Positions 35,773 to 45,327 of a stretch of DNA of 64,000 nucleotides are shown piece by piece. Each line of letters opens with the position of its first letter. Within the stretch, counting starts at the first letter, position 1. The position numbers and the translations under genes are program-made. Location: positions 1 to 64,000 of the forward strand of contig NZ_MUJY01000190.1 of NCBI RefSeq assembly GCF_002286785.1. The letters run 5' to 3'. This stretch comes from Pseudomonas sp. PIC25. GTDB taxonomy: Bacteria; Pseudomonadota; Gammaproteobacteria; Pseudomonadales; Pseudomonadaceae. Below the pieces are notes generated by a model. The model saw nothing but the letters and a program-made list of their open reading frames with translations. It had not been told where the DNA came from and made no database searches.

Positions 35773-38097
35773 ATGCGCCTGTCCCGGCCCTTCGCCGCGT
35801 CCCTGCTCTGCACCTGCGTGCTCGTCGCCAGCACGTCCCTCGCCGCAGCCGCTTCCCACACGGACCATGAGCACACCGCCACCGCGGCCCACGTCAGCGA
35901 GGCCCGCGAGGCCGCCAGCGCACGCACCACGGAACTCCTGACCCAGTACAAGCGCTGGCTGAAAGCCGATGCCAGCCAGCGCACCAGCCTGCGCCAGCAG
36001 CTCGCCGCCAAGGCCGAACAGCGTCGCCAACTGCTCGGCGAACTGGTCCAGAGCCATCCGGCCGAGGTGCTGCGCGTGGTTATTCCGGAAGACCGCCAGG
36101 GCGGCATGCCGGCCGAGGTGCTCGCCAAGCTGGAACAGCGCGTGGAGCTGGAAGGCGAACTGGACGTCCTCTACGAAGACTACGAGGACGGCTCCCACAA
36201 GCTGCGCCACTTCCTCAAGACGCCCTTCGGCGAACGCTTCGAGCTGCACTTCGCCCGTCGCGACAAGGAATGGCAGAGCGGCACCCCGGTGCGCGCCCAG
36301 GGCTGGCTGCTGGAAAGCGCCCAGCCCGGTATCGACCCGATCCAGGGCGACCTGGTGATCGCCGACGACAGCACCCTGCTGCTCGCCGATGGCGCCACCA
36401 CGACCACCACCTCCACCGGCACCACCAGCGCCCTGCCCAACACCCTGGGCGCCCAGCGCACCCTGGCCATCCTGGTCAACTTCCAGGATGCGCCGAGCGA
36501 CAAGCCGTGGACCGCCAGCCAGGCCAGTAGCCTGTTGTTCGGTGCCGGCGGCGTCAGCGATTTCTTCAAGGAAAACTCCAACCAGCAGACCTGGCTCACT
36601 GGCACAGTCGCCGGCTGGTACACCATTCCGGTCAGCAGCACCGTGTGCGACGGCTTCGCCATCGAGAAGTACGCCAAGGAAGCGGCCCAGGCCTCTGGCT
36701 ACACCCTGGCCAACTACGACCGCTTCGTCTATGTCTTCCCGAAGAACGCCTGCGGCTACAGCGGCATGGGCCAGGTCGGCACCAAGCCTTCCGCCGCCTG
36801 GATCCATAACAGCCTGATCCTGCGCACCGTCGCCCACGAGATGGGCCATAACCTCGGCCTGCACCACGCCCACGCGCTGGATTGCGGCGACACCAGCCTG
36901 GGCAGCACCTGCACCGCCCAGGAATACGGCGACACCCTCGACATCATGGGTTACTCCGGCACCGTCGGGCACTTCAACGGCTTCGCCAAGGAGCGCCTGG
37001 GTTGGCTGGCCAGCGGCAACCTGATCACCGTCGGCAGCGCCGGCAGCTTCTACCTCAAGCCCATGAGCAGCGCCACCAGCAGCGCGAAGATCCTGAAGAT
37101 CGCCAACGGCACCGACGCCAGCGGCCAGCCCAGCTATTTCTACGTGGAATTCCGCCAGCCGGTCGGCTTCGACGCACAGCTCACCGACCGCGGCGTGGTC
37201 GACGTGAACAATGTGTTCAAGGGCGTCTCCGTGCGCCAAGCCAGCCCGGCCAACGGCAACAGCGGCTACCTGCTGGACATGACCGCCGGCAGCAACTTCG
37301 TCGACATGAAGGATGCCGCCCTGGTCGGCGGCCGCAGCTTCAGCGCCAACGGCATGACCCTCACCACCCAGTGGACCGACGCCAGCCAGGCCCTGGTCAG
37401 CGTCGACTTCGGCGGCAGCGCCGCAGTCCCCACCTGCACCCGTGCCGCACCGAGCATCAGCGTCACCCCCGGCCAGAGCACCTGGCTGCCGGCCGGCAGC
37501 AGCTACACCTACACTGTCAGCGTGACCAACAAGGACAGCGCCGGCTGCGCCAGCAGCAGCTTCAGCCTGAGCGCCAACAAGCCGAGCGGCTGGAGCGCCG
37601 GCCTGGGCAGCGCCAGCCTCAGCCTGGCTCCTGGCGCAACCGCCAGCACCACCCTGCAGGTCAGCGCAGCGAGCACCGCCGTCGACGGCTTCTACAGCGT
37701 CGGTGCCACCGCCACGGCCAACGGCCTGTCCGCCACCGGCAGCGCCAGCTTCGTGGTGGACAACCCGTCCAGCGTCGCCAACCAGGCGCCGAAGGCGGTG
37801 AACGACAGCGCCACCCTGGCCAGCGTCTCCGCCGTGACCATCGCCGTCATGGCCAACGACAGCGACCCGGATGGCGATGCGATCAACGTCGTCACCTTCA
37901 CCCAGGGCGGCAAGGGCAGCGTCAAGCTGAACAGCAACGGCACCCTGACCTACACCCCGGCCAAGGGCTTCAAGTCCAGCGACCAGTTCAGCTACACCAT
38001 CAGCGACGGCAAGAACAGCGCCTCGGCCACCGTCAGCGTCAGCCTGTCCGGCAGCAGCACCACTACCAGCGGTGGCAAGGGGAACGGCAACCGCTGA
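35773..38097 (+). CDS. secreted metzincin metalloprotease with NEW3-like and cadherin-like domains
   Basis: A 774-residue exported protein. A signal peptide spans about 1-26. The prodomain is helical (about 40-200) and the zinc domain about 225-430 with HExxHxxGxxH (H355, E356, H359, H365) and a Met-turn at M392 ('DTLDIMGYSG'), the metzincin pattern closest to gametolysin-type M11 peptidases. A NEW3-like beta domain (about 560-665) and a cadherin/VCBS-like domain (about 680-765, 'NDSDPDGDAINVV') follow. AGGAGA precedes the ATG. The upstream c-di-GMP riboswitch and nearby type II system suggest a c-di-GMP-controlled secreted protease. Confidence 0.88.
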   Translation: MRLSRPFAASLLCTCVLVASTSLAAAASHTDHEHTATAAHVSEAREAASARTTELLTQYKRWLKADASQRTSLRQQLAAKAEQRRQLLGELVQSHPAEVLRVVIPEDRQGGMPAEVLAKLEQRVELEGELDVLYEDYEDGSHKLRHFLKTPFGERFELHFARRDKEWQSGTPVRAQGWLLESAQPGIDPIQGDLVIADDSTLLLADGATTTTTSTGTTSALPNTLGAQRTLAILVNFQDAPSDKPWTASQASSLLFGAGGVSDFFKENSNQQTWLTGTVAGWYTIPVSSTVCDGFAIEKYAKEAAQASGYTLANYDRFVYVFPKNACGYSGMGQVGTKPSAAWIHNSLILRTVAHEMGHNLGLHHAHALDCGDTSLGSTCTAQEYGDTLDIMGYSGTVGHFNGFAKERLGWLASGNLITVGSAGSFYLKPMSSATSSAKILKIANGTDASGQPSYFYVEFRQPVGFDAQLTDRGVVDVNNVFKGVSVRQASPANGNSGYLLDMTAGSNFVDMKDAALVGGRSFSANGMTLTTQWTDASQALVSVDFGGSAAVPTCTRAAPSISVTPGQSTWLPAGSSYTYTVSVTNKDSAGCASSSFSLSANKPSGWSAGLGSASLSLAPGATASTTLQVSAASTAVDGFYSVGATATANGLSATGSASFVVDNPSSVANQAPKAVNDSATLASVSAVTIAVMANDSDPDGDAINVVTFTQGGKGSVKLNSNGTLTYTPAKGFKSSDQFSYTISDGKNSASATVSVSLSGSSTTTSGGKGNGNR

Positions 38098-38740
38098 TCG
38101 GGGCGGACAGGGATGTCCGAAGCTCCTGTAGGGGCGAATGAATGGGCTCTGGCTACATCAAGCATTGCTGAAAGCTCCTGAGCCCAACCGACTACCGAGT
38201 TCACTAGAGACTTCTTGTTTCGCCCCCCGGCGAGTTACTTCTGGCAGTCGCCCCAGAAGGTAACCAAGAGGGCTTGCCCCGGCATCCGAACTAGGCGTCC
38301 CCGCCCGGCTGCGCCGGGGTTCCCTCCCTCCATCGCCGTTCCGGGGGCCCGGCGCGAAGGGCCATCCCTGGCCAATCGCGCCTCTCGCGACATCCATGCC
38401 GCTCGTCCCCCTACACGACGATTCCGCTCGGCCTCCTGACGGGGGCGTCGGAGTTGGCCCAACCTTTTCTACAAGCCTTCTGGCAATGCCAAAGCGTCAG
38501 GATTACCGCGCTGCGCCGGGCGGCACGAACTCCCCTCTCCCGTTTACGGGAGAGGGGCGGGGGAGAGGGGTTTTGCCTCGCCCAGAAGAAAGGTTGTGCC
38601 CAGAGGGCTTCATCCAAAGCCACAACAACTAACACAGATAAAACCGATAAATTCGCAGCACAAAAAAACGCAGGGCACTGGCCCTGCGCTTTCGTTTTCC
38701 CCTCACCCGGCGCCCTCCCTGTCGCCGGGCTCAAGTACGA
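38098..38740. other. long noncoding stretch with hairpins
   Basis: A 643-bp region after the protease gene. It contains half of a TGTAGG-type repeat near 38127 and a 12-bp perfect hairpin, CCCCTCTCCCGT with ACGGGAGAGGGG, at 38532-38557. It ends in the terminator at 38669-38688. Short open frames here are arginine- and proline-rich and differ in every frame; I support no gene. Confidence 0.5.
38669..38688 (-). terminator. terminator of the large secreted repeat protein gene
   Basis: CGCAGGGC, loop ACTG, GCCCTGCG. On the minus strand it is followed by seven T residues, a strong intrinsic terminator about 55 nt after the stop codon. Confidence 0.9.
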
Positions 38741-41443
38741 TCAGAACGAATTGTCATTCGCCAGATCGCATCCCAGGTTGTTGTCGGCATCCAGCGCCGC
38801 TGCCAGGGCCAGGATCGTTGCCCGATCCTTGGTGGCCAGGGCCGCGTTGACGTCGGCGATCACCGAAGCCGCCGTCCGTGGGTAATCCACGTCAGGATGG
38901 CTGGCGTTGAGCACTGCCGCGACCGCCGCGCGCAGGAGAATCTGCGCGGAGCCGAGCAGGTTGGTACCACCGGCATAGTTCAGCGCTTGGATCAGGCTGT
39001 TGCCGCCGAGCTGGTTGGCCAACTGGCCGCTGGGCAGGCTGAACACCGAACCCACAGTCTGGTTCGGGCTGTAGCCGGTCGGGCCCCAACTGCCGGGGCT
39101 GTTCTTCCAGAAGCCCGGGGTGCAGCCTTCGCCTTCCGGCGGCGGCGGGACCTCGCAGGTGGCGTCCGCACTGCTCGACACCGGCGAGCTTTCCACGGCG
39201 TCTTCGGCGGTGGCCACCACGGTGTTGGTGTAGAAGCCGGCCAGGCTCGGCGTATAGGCGCCGTTGTAGTTGGCCGCGGCTCCCGGAGCCAGGTCACCGA
39301 GGTTGAAGGTCACGTCGTCCGAGGTATCCCCCGGTGTACCGTTGTCGTCCACCACCGTCACGTTCAGCAGCGCGACGTTGCCGGTGTTGGTCACCGTGCC
39401 GTCGAACAGGATCGCCTGGCCGAAGGCCGGCGCGTCCGTGCACTGCTTGGTGACCTCGATGGCCGGTGTCACATCCGCACTGCACGACGCGGAGGCTTGG
39501 GCTTCCACCGGGCTCTGGGTCAGCACATCGGCACCGCTTGCCGTCACCGTGTCGGTGGAGCTGGAACCACTGGCGCTGAAGCCGCCGTTGTAGTTCGCCG
39601 ACTCCCCGGGAGCGAGGCTGATCGGGCCGAGCACCGTGACGTCATCGCTGGAGTCGCCCGGCGTACCGTTGTCATCCATCACCGTGACGTTGCCGAGGGC
39701 GACGTTGCCGGTGTTGGTCACCGTACCGTTGAACAGCACATCGATACCCGTACCGCCGGTATTGATGTTCGCGCTGCACTGCTTGGTGACTTCGATGGCC
39801 GGTGTCACATCCGCCTCGCAGGTCGCTTGCGCCGTGGCCTCGACCGGGCTCTGGGTGAGCACGTCGGAGCCGGTGGCGGTTACGGTGTCGGTGGAGCTGT
39901 TGCTGCCACTGGCACTGAAGCTGCCGTTGTACGGCATCGACTGGCCGGCGTTCAGGGTGACCGGGCCGAGCACCGTCACATCGTCGCTGGTGTCGCCCGG
40001 CGTGCCGCCGTCATCCACCACCATGACATTTTCCAATGCCACGTTACCGGTGTTGGTCACCGTGCCGTTGAACAGCACATCGATGCCCGCACCGCCCGAG
40101 GCGATGTTCGCGGTGCATGCCTTGTCCACCGCCAGGGCTGGAGTAACCGTCGGCGAGCAGGACGCTTCCGCCGTGGCTTCCACCGACGTGCCGTTGCGAT
40201 GGCCCACCGCGGTCACCTCGTCCGTGGCCGGGATGGACAGGGTGCTGTAGCTGCCGTTGTACGGCTGCGACTCGCCCGGTTGCAGAGTGGCCGGTCCGAA
40301 GACCACCACGTCGTCGGCGGTATCCGTGGTGCCCATGTCATCGGTCACTGTCACGTCGAACAGCGGCAGGCCGCCGTCGTTGGTCACGGTACCGCTGTAG
40401 TTGACCAGCACGCTGTTGCCGCCATCGCCCGCATCCACCGCTGCCGTGCACTGCTTGGTCACCGCGATGCTGCAGAGGTTGAAGTCGCCTAGCACGAAGT
40501 CCTTCAACTGTGCGGTTTCCGAACGCGACGAGCGGGTTTCCGCGAGGAAGCTGCTGAAGCAGGGTACGTCGCCGCCCAGCAATTTCGACACGTTGATGCC
40601 GCCTTCGAAGAAGCTCTCGAAGGGAATGCCGGCAAAGCCGTTCTTCGGCGTGTAGGGCCATTCCGGAGCACCCGGCAGGTTGGCCACGTTGGTGATGGCG
40701 CAAGCCAGCTTGTCGCCGGTGCCGTCGCACTTGGCGTTGGCCGAGCTGTAACGCTCGTCCAGGTTGGATGCCACGTTGTCATGATCCAAGTCCAGCGGGT
40801 CCCATTCGTAGACCTTGATTTCCGGCTGGGCATTGGCGCCCTGCGGGTACTCGACCAGCACCAGCAAGTCCCCCGGCACGTACCCCGGCTGGCCTTCCAT
40901 GCCCTGGCGGGCGACGTGCTGGCCGTTGAAGCGGCCGTTGGCGCCCAGGGTGACGTTGTTCTGGAAGAACCAGAAACCAGCGAAGGCATCGCCATTATTG
41001 GCGAAGCGATCCAGCCCGAAGTAGATGATCAGGTCACCCGCCGCGTGTACCACCTGACTGTTATGTGTCACATCGGCCGGGTTCACGTAGGCCGTAGCGT
41101 AGGCGTTGGTGATGTCGTCCTTGTCCGGCACCGAGCCATTGGTGTAGCGCCATTGGGTGACGTCGTTGACATCCTTCGATCCACCCTGGGTATAGATGGT
41201 GACCGGTGCCGGGTCCGACAGGATCCCGGTGAAGGCCGCCGGCGAACCCGCCTGGTTGCCCAGGTGCAGGCTGCCCCAGTCATCACCGGCTGCGGCGGCG
41301 TCGACCGTGTTGCCATCCAGTTCGAACAGTCCTGGCGGTGCGCCGTCGACGGCATAGACTCCCGCCGTGGACGCCATCCCCGCCACCAGCGCCGCACTCA
41401 GCAAACAGCGCGGCAGCGATTGCAATAACTGATGCGTGTGCAT
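38741..41443 (-). CDS. large secreted repeat protein (DUF11-like repeats)
   Basis: A 900-residue exported protein of unknown function. A signal peptide spans about 1-30. A unique N-terminal domain (about 35-320) follows, then four tandem beta repeats of about 105-112 residues (about 324-765), each with VTNTGNVAL-like and DDxGTPGDTSDDVT segments, resembling DUF11. The C-terminal domain (about 770-900) starts with 'GCTPGFWKNSPGSWGP', a CTPGFWK motif seen in other secreted proteins. The ATG at 41443 has GGAGGAG at correct spacing; the ATG six bases upstream is too close. Its place between two type II secretion gene groups suggests it may be a substrate. Confidence 0.8.
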   Translation of the reverse strand: MHTHQLLQSLPRCLLSAALVAGMASTAGVYAVDGAPPGLFELDGNTVDAAAAGDDWGSLHLGNQAGSPAAFTGILSDPAPVTIYTQGGSKDVNDVTQWRYTNGSVPDKDDITNAYATAYVNPADVTHNSQVVHAAGDLIIYFGLDRFANNGDAFAGFWFFQNNVTLGANGRFNGQHVARQGMEGQPGYVPGDLLVLVEYPQGANAQPEIKVYEWDPLDLDHDNVASNLDERYSSANAKCDGTGDKLACAITNVANLPGAPEWPYTPKNGFAGIPFESFFEGGINVSKLLGGDVPCFSSFLAETRSSRSETAQLKDFVLGDFNLCSIAVTKQCTAAVDAGDGGNSVLVNYSGTVTNDGGLPLFDVTVTDDMGTTDTADDVVVFGPATLQPGESQPYNGSYSTLSIPATDEVTAVGHRNGTSVEATAEASCSPTVTPALAVDKACTANIASGGAGIDVLFNGTVTNTGNVALENVMVVDDGGTPGDTSDDVTVLGPVTLNAGQSMPYNGSFSASGSNSSTDTVTATGSDVLTQSPVEATAQATCEADVTPAIEVTKQCSANINTGGTGIDVLFNGTVTNTGNVALGNVTVMDDNGTPGDSSDDVTVLGPISLAPGESANYNGGFSASGSSSTDTVTASGADVLTQSPVEAQASASCSADVTPAIEVTKQCTDAPAFGQAILFDGTVTNTGNVALLNVTVVDDNGTPGDTSDDVTFNLGDLAPGAAANYNGAYTPSLAGFYTNTVVATAEDAVESSPVSSSADATCEVPPPPEGEGCTPGFWKNSPGSWGPTGYSPNQTVGSVFSLPSGQLANQLGGNSLIQALNYAGGTNLLGSAQILLRAAVAAVLNASHPDVDYPRTAASVIADVNAALATKDRATILALAAALDADNNLGCDLANDNSF

Positions 41444-41887
41444 AGCCATGCTCCTCCCCCCGACTGGCCATCCCGCCGCCGGGAGACGTTGGAACCGCGC
41501 AATGCCGGCCAGGGAACTCGCTCCCCATACCTGAACCGGAACCCGATCCGTAGCGATTGCGCGGCCTGTTTGTCATCGCTTTTCCGGCGGTGCTGCAACG
41601 GCCACCGGACAAGGCGAACCGGAACCCCTCGGGATTCCTCGACCGACACGTATTCAATTACCGGGCCACACACATAAGCTATTGATATAAATGGATTTTA
41701 TTGGGATATCGGAAGATACCCGGAAGAACCTTTCCACCGGCCATACGGAAATCGCCTTCGGCTGTCCATTCGCTGAAACACACCTGCCCAACGGGCATCC
41801 CCGACCAGGCGGAAAGCCCCGTGGTTACGGGCTCGCGGGCCATGGCCGGGCAACATCCTGCGTTCACGAGGTGATACAAACATGAAA
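41444..41887. promoter_or_regulatory. intergenic region upstream of the repeat protein gene
   Basis: About 440 bp without a gene. The AT-rich part near 41670-41705 probably holds the promoter of the minus-strand repeat protein gene. No c-di-GMP aptamer like that at 35641 was found on this strand. Confidence 0.4.
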
Positions 41888-41910
41888 AAGGGCGCTCCTG
41901 CAGCGCCCTT
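41888..41910 (-). terminator. terminator after the paralogue remnant
   Basis: AAGGGCGC (41888-41895) pairs with GCGCCCTT (41903-41910) and is followed on the minus strand by a T-run. It survives downstream of the broken gene. Confidence 0.8.
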
Positions 41911-41932
41911 GTCTGTCTTCCAGCCCGTTTCG

Positions 41933-42395
41933 TCACTCGCTATGCAGCAGGCACAGCTCGCAACTGGCATCGTCGCTGAGCGGGCCGATGGGCAACCCAC
42001 TGAGCACTCCAGTGCCCTGGGCGCTGGCGAGGTTGTTGAAGGCCGGCTCGCCGGCACTGACCAGGCCATCGCCGTTGGTATCGCGGACCACAGTCAATTG
42101 CGCCGCGCTGAACACGCTGTCGCTCAGGACCACGTCGACCAGCTTGACGTTATCGGCGTTGCGTACCGTGCCGACGGTATCGGCGACGAAGGTGGTGCCG
42201 TCTCCATGCGAGGAATGACGCAATCCTTGGTCACGGAGGCGCCGCAGACATAGAAATTGCCGGCGGCGAAATCCTTCAGGGTCGCTGTTTCCGAACGGGA
42301 GGCGCGGGTCTCGGCGAGGAGCGCAGAAAAGCACGTGGGTGCTGCCCAGCAGACGGGTGACGTTGATGCCGCCCTCGAAGCAGCGCGGAACGCGA
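41933..42395 (-). pseudogene. frameshifted remnant of a paralogue of the large repeat protein
   Basis: Read on the minus strand from about 42395, one frame gives 'FEGGINVTRLLG'. A shifted frame then gives 'CFSALLAETRASRSETATLK' continuing to 'NFYVCGASVTKDC', and a further shift leads to 'DGTTFVADTVGTVRNADNVK' and a stop at 41933. The first two blocks match 'FEGGINVSKLLGG' and 'AETRSSRSETAQLKDF' of the 900-residue protein. The 5' part is missing and at least two frame changes are needed, so this is a decayed gene. Confidence 0.75.
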
Positions 42396-42584
42396 GGTCT
42401 CGGGTCGGCAGAACGGTTGTGAACTATCGGTGCAGGCAGGCCCGGACTGTTTTCTCAAGGGTGTCCAAGCCTTTTCCGGAGGACCGCTCGCTCTCCTCGC
42501 CAGGGCAGAAACGCATGATTCACCGCCACAGAAGCGGGAGCAACCTTGGGAGCGCATGCATTCGCGAATGGCGGCGCGGCAGGG

Positions 42585-44756
42585 CTATAACTGCCGCCCC
42601 TGTCGCAACCAGGCATCCTGGGGCAGGCTCACATCCTTGAGCTTGTTGCGGTATTCCCGGGTCACTTCGCGCGCTTCGTCGAGCTTGGTCACGGCCGTCG
42701 GCGTGATCATTACCACCAGTTCGGTGCGGCTCAGGCTCTTGCCCTTGCTGCCGAAGGCCCAGCCGAGCACCGGGACGTGGCGCAAGTAAGGCAGCCCTTC
42801 GTTGGTCCGTCCGTTGTTTTCCTTGATCAGCCCGCCGAGCACCAGGGTTTCGCCGCTCTGGATGGCGACGCTGGTGTTGATCCGCCGCTGGGTGATGGTG
42901 GGCGAGTCGATGCCGGAGGTGGTGGTCGGCTTGACGTCATTCACTTCCTGGGTGATTTCCAGGGCGATCATGCCGCCGGCGTTGATCCGCGGCTTCACCT
43001 CCAGCAGCACGCCGGTGTCGCGGAACTGGATGGTGCTGGTCACCAGCGCCGAATCCTCGCCCACGGTACCGCTGGTATTGGTGGTTTCCGAAGTGCGCAC
43101 CGGCACCTGGTCGCCGACGCGGATGGTGGCGGTGCGGTTGTCCTGTACCAGCAGGGTCGGCGAGGAAATCACGTTGATCTTCGAGTCGGACGCCAGCAGG
43201 TCGAGCAACACCCGCGCGCCGGCCGCGTCGAACAGGGTCAGCGATCCGGTGGGCGTGAGGTCGGCCGGCGTGGTCAGCGGGAAACGTCCCAGGGTGCCGC
43301 GCAGGGTCTTGCCGTCGATGGAGTTCTTGAAGAACCACTGCAGGCCGTAGCGCAGTTCGTCTTCCAGGTTGACCTCGACGATGGTGGCCTCGACCAGCAC
43401 CTGCAACGGCAGCACGTCGAGCTTCTGGATCGCCCGCATGACCTTCTCGTAGTCGATCGGCGAGGCCATGATCAGCAGGGCATTGTTTTCGTCGTCGGCG
43501 ATGATGCTGACCTCGCCGACTTCCAGGCTGGTGCCGTCGCCGCCGGGCGCGACCAGCACCGGCTCGGTACCGGCGGCCACCTCGCCCGCGGCCGGCACCG
43601 GTGGCGGCGGCGTTACAGTGGGCCGGCCGCCCTCCCCGGCGGGCTTCTGCCGTTCGAAGAGCTGGCTGAGGATTTCGGCCATGCGCTCGGCCTTGCCGTT
43701 CTGCACGTAGTAGACGTACATGTTCGAGCCCTGGCCGCCCTCGGTACGGTCGAGGCGCTCGACCCATTGGCGGGCGTCGTCGAGGTACTTGGCCTGGGGC
43801 GTGATCACCAGCAAGGCGTTGAGCCGCTCGATGGGCAGGAAGCGCACCATGCCGGCCAGCGGCCCGCTGGCGGCATCGCCGAAGATCGTCTCCAGCTCCT
43901 TGAGCACCACCCGCGCGTCCACCGTTTCCAGGCGGAACAGGCCGACGGACATGCCGCGCAACTGGTCCACGTCGAACACCCGCACGGTCTCGCGGATGTT
44001 GTTCAGCTCTTCCTGGGTGCCGGCCACCATCAGCAGGTTGCGCCGCTCGTCGACGTTCATCAGGCCCTTCGCCGGCTTCATCGGTTCGAGGATTTTCTGC
44101 AACTCGCCCGCCGAGATGTAGCGCAACGGCACCACCAGCAATTGATAGCCGCGCATGTCCGCGACATGCAGGCGCGGCACCAGCGCCGCCGACGGCGCGG
44201 CCTCGATCGGCACCACTTCGTAGAAGTTGCGCGACTTGACCAGCGCCGCGCCGTTGACCTGCAACAGCGTCTCCAGGGTCGGCAGCAGGGCGTCGCGGGT
44301 CAGCGGCCGGCTGGTCTGCAGGTTGACCGTGCCGGTCACGTTCTTGTCCAGCACGTAGTTCACCCCGAGGATTTCACCGAGGATGATCTTCACCACCTCG
44401 GCGATCTCCATCTGCTGGAAGTTGAGGGTGATCTCGCCCTCCTCGGCCGCCGGCTCGGCGACGCCGCTGCCGAGATCGACCAGGCTGCCGGAGCCCCGGT
44501 AGATCTCCGCGCGCGGGCCGCTGGCGGTGCGCGCGGCCGGCAACACGTTGTCGCGGCGCAGCAGCTCGGCCGGCGTCGGACCGGCCGCCCTCGCCGAGGC
44601 GGGAACCGGGGCCTCGGCCGGCGCGGCCTCGTCGCCGCGGACCCAAGGGTTGTCGAAGGTGGCGCGGTCGCTGCCGGGCATGGTCGCGCAGGACACCAGC
44701 AGCAGGTAGTAGCCGCCGATCTGGCAGGACCGGCCGAAACGCGTGAAAGTCTTCAT
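42585..44756 (-). CDS. gspD: type II secretion secretin GspD, lipoprotein type
   Basis: A 723-residue outer-membrane secretin. The N-terminus ends in LLLVSC with a lipobox cysteine at about residue 23, so it is probably a self-piloting liposecretin like HxcQ. N0 to N3 domains occupy about 105-460 ('EITLNFQQMEIAEVVKIILG') and the secretin pore about 465-695 ('VISSPTLLVQDNRTATIRVG', 'ETLVLGGLIKE'). The ATG at 44756 has AGGAG at 7 nt; the ATG six bases upstream is too close to it. It is the last gene of the gsp operon, an order known from Xanthomonas xps. Confidence 0.94.
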   Translation of the reverse strand: MKTFTRFGRSCQIGGYYLLLVSCATMPGSDRATFDNPWVRGDEAAPAEAPVPASARAAGPTPAELLRRDNVLPAARTASGPRAEIYRGSGSLVDLGSGVAEPAAEEGEITLNFQQMEIAEVVKIILGEILGVNYVLDKNVTGTVNLQTSRPLTRDALLPTLETLLQVNGAALVKSRNFYEVVPIEAAPSAALVPRLHVADMRGYQLLVVPLRYISAGELQKILEPMKPAKGLMNVDERRNLLMVAGTQEELNNIRETVRVFDVDQLRGMSVGLFRLETVDARVVLKELETIFGDAASGPLAGMVRFLPIERLNALLVITPQAKYLDDARQWVERLDRTEGGQGSNMYVYYVQNGKAERMAEILSQLFERQKPAGEGGRPTVTPPPPVPAAGEVAAGTEPVLVAPGGDGTSLEVGEVSIIADDENNALLIMASPIDYEKVMRAIQKLDVLPLQVLVEATIVEVNLEDELRYGLQWFFKNSIDGKTLRGTLGRFPLTTPADLTPTGSLTLFDAAGARVLLDLLASDSKINVISSPTLLVQDNRTATIRVGDQVPVRTSETTNTSGTVGEDSALVTSTIQFRDTGVLLEVKPRINAGGMIALEITQEVNDVKPTTTSGIDSPTITQRRINTSVAIQSGETLVLGGLIKENNGRTNEGLPYLRHVPVLGWAFGSKGKSLSRTELVVMITPTAVTKLDEAREVTREYRNKLKDVSLPQDAWLRQGRQL

Positions 44757-44769
44757 CTGCATGCTCCTC

Positions 44770-45327
44770 TCAGCCCTGCTTGGCCGGTTCGGCCGGTGCC
44801 GGCTTTTCCGCCGGCGGGGACTGTTCCCCGCCGGTCGCTGGCGCGTTCCGCTCCGGCTGGTCGGCCGCCGCCGGCAGGGCCGGTGGCGTCTCCGCAGCGG
44901 TCGGTTCGCGCAGAATCATTTCCACCTGGGCGATGCCGTTGCCGAGCAGCACCTGATCGCGCTCGATGCGCTCCAGGCGCCAGTCGTCCACCAGCACCAT
45001 GCCCACCTCCAGGCGTAGCCGCTGATCGCCCTGGCGCTGGCTGAAGGTCGCCAGCTGGCGGCCGTCCTGCAGGACGATGCCGGTCAGGCGCCAGGCTTCG
45101 CGCAATTGCCTGGCGTCGAGGTTTTCCTGGGCTTCGCCGAGCAGCACTGGCGGGCGGCGGGTGCTGCTGAACAGCGGTCGTTCGAGCATTTCGCGAAATT
45201 CGCCGAAAGGCGGCGCCCCCGTGGCGGAGGCCGTGTCCGGCGCGGGCGGCGGGTCCTCGGCCCTTGCCAGGGAGGCCAGCGCCAGACCGCCGAGCAGCAC
45301 GCGCCGAAGATACGGAAGCCAGCTCAT
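44770..45327 (-). CDS. type II secretion protein N / GspC-like
   Basis: A 185-residue protein with an N-terminal hydrophobic segment (about 5-23) and a periplasmic homology region (about 38-145: 'FREMLERPLFSSTRRPP', 'LTGIVLQDGRQLATF'), followed by a proline- and glutamate-rich tail. It resembles XpsN and the HR region of GspC, which link the inner-membrane platform to the secretin. It is the only GspC candidate in the cluster; no PDZ or coiled-coil C-terminus is present. Its ATG overlaps the gspM stop. Confidence 0.75.
   Translation of the reverse strand: MSWLPYLRRVLLGGLALASLARAEDPPPAPDTASATGAPPFGEFREMLERPLFSSTRRPPVLLGEAQENLDARQLREAWRLTGIVLQDGRQLATFSQRQGDQRLRLEVGMVLVDDWRLERIERDQVLLGNGIAQVEMILREPTAAETPPALPAAADQPERNAPATGGEQSPPAEKPAPAEPAKQG

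Noticed and set aside
38215-38462. Short open frames in the region after the protease gene
   Set aside because: Arginine- and proline-rich frames overlap on both strands in repeat-like DNA, a typical false-gene pattern in Pseudomonas.
41450-41690. Second c-di-GMP riboswitch upstream of the 900-residue protein gene
   Set aside because: The GACGCAAAG element and paired stems are absent on the minus strand.
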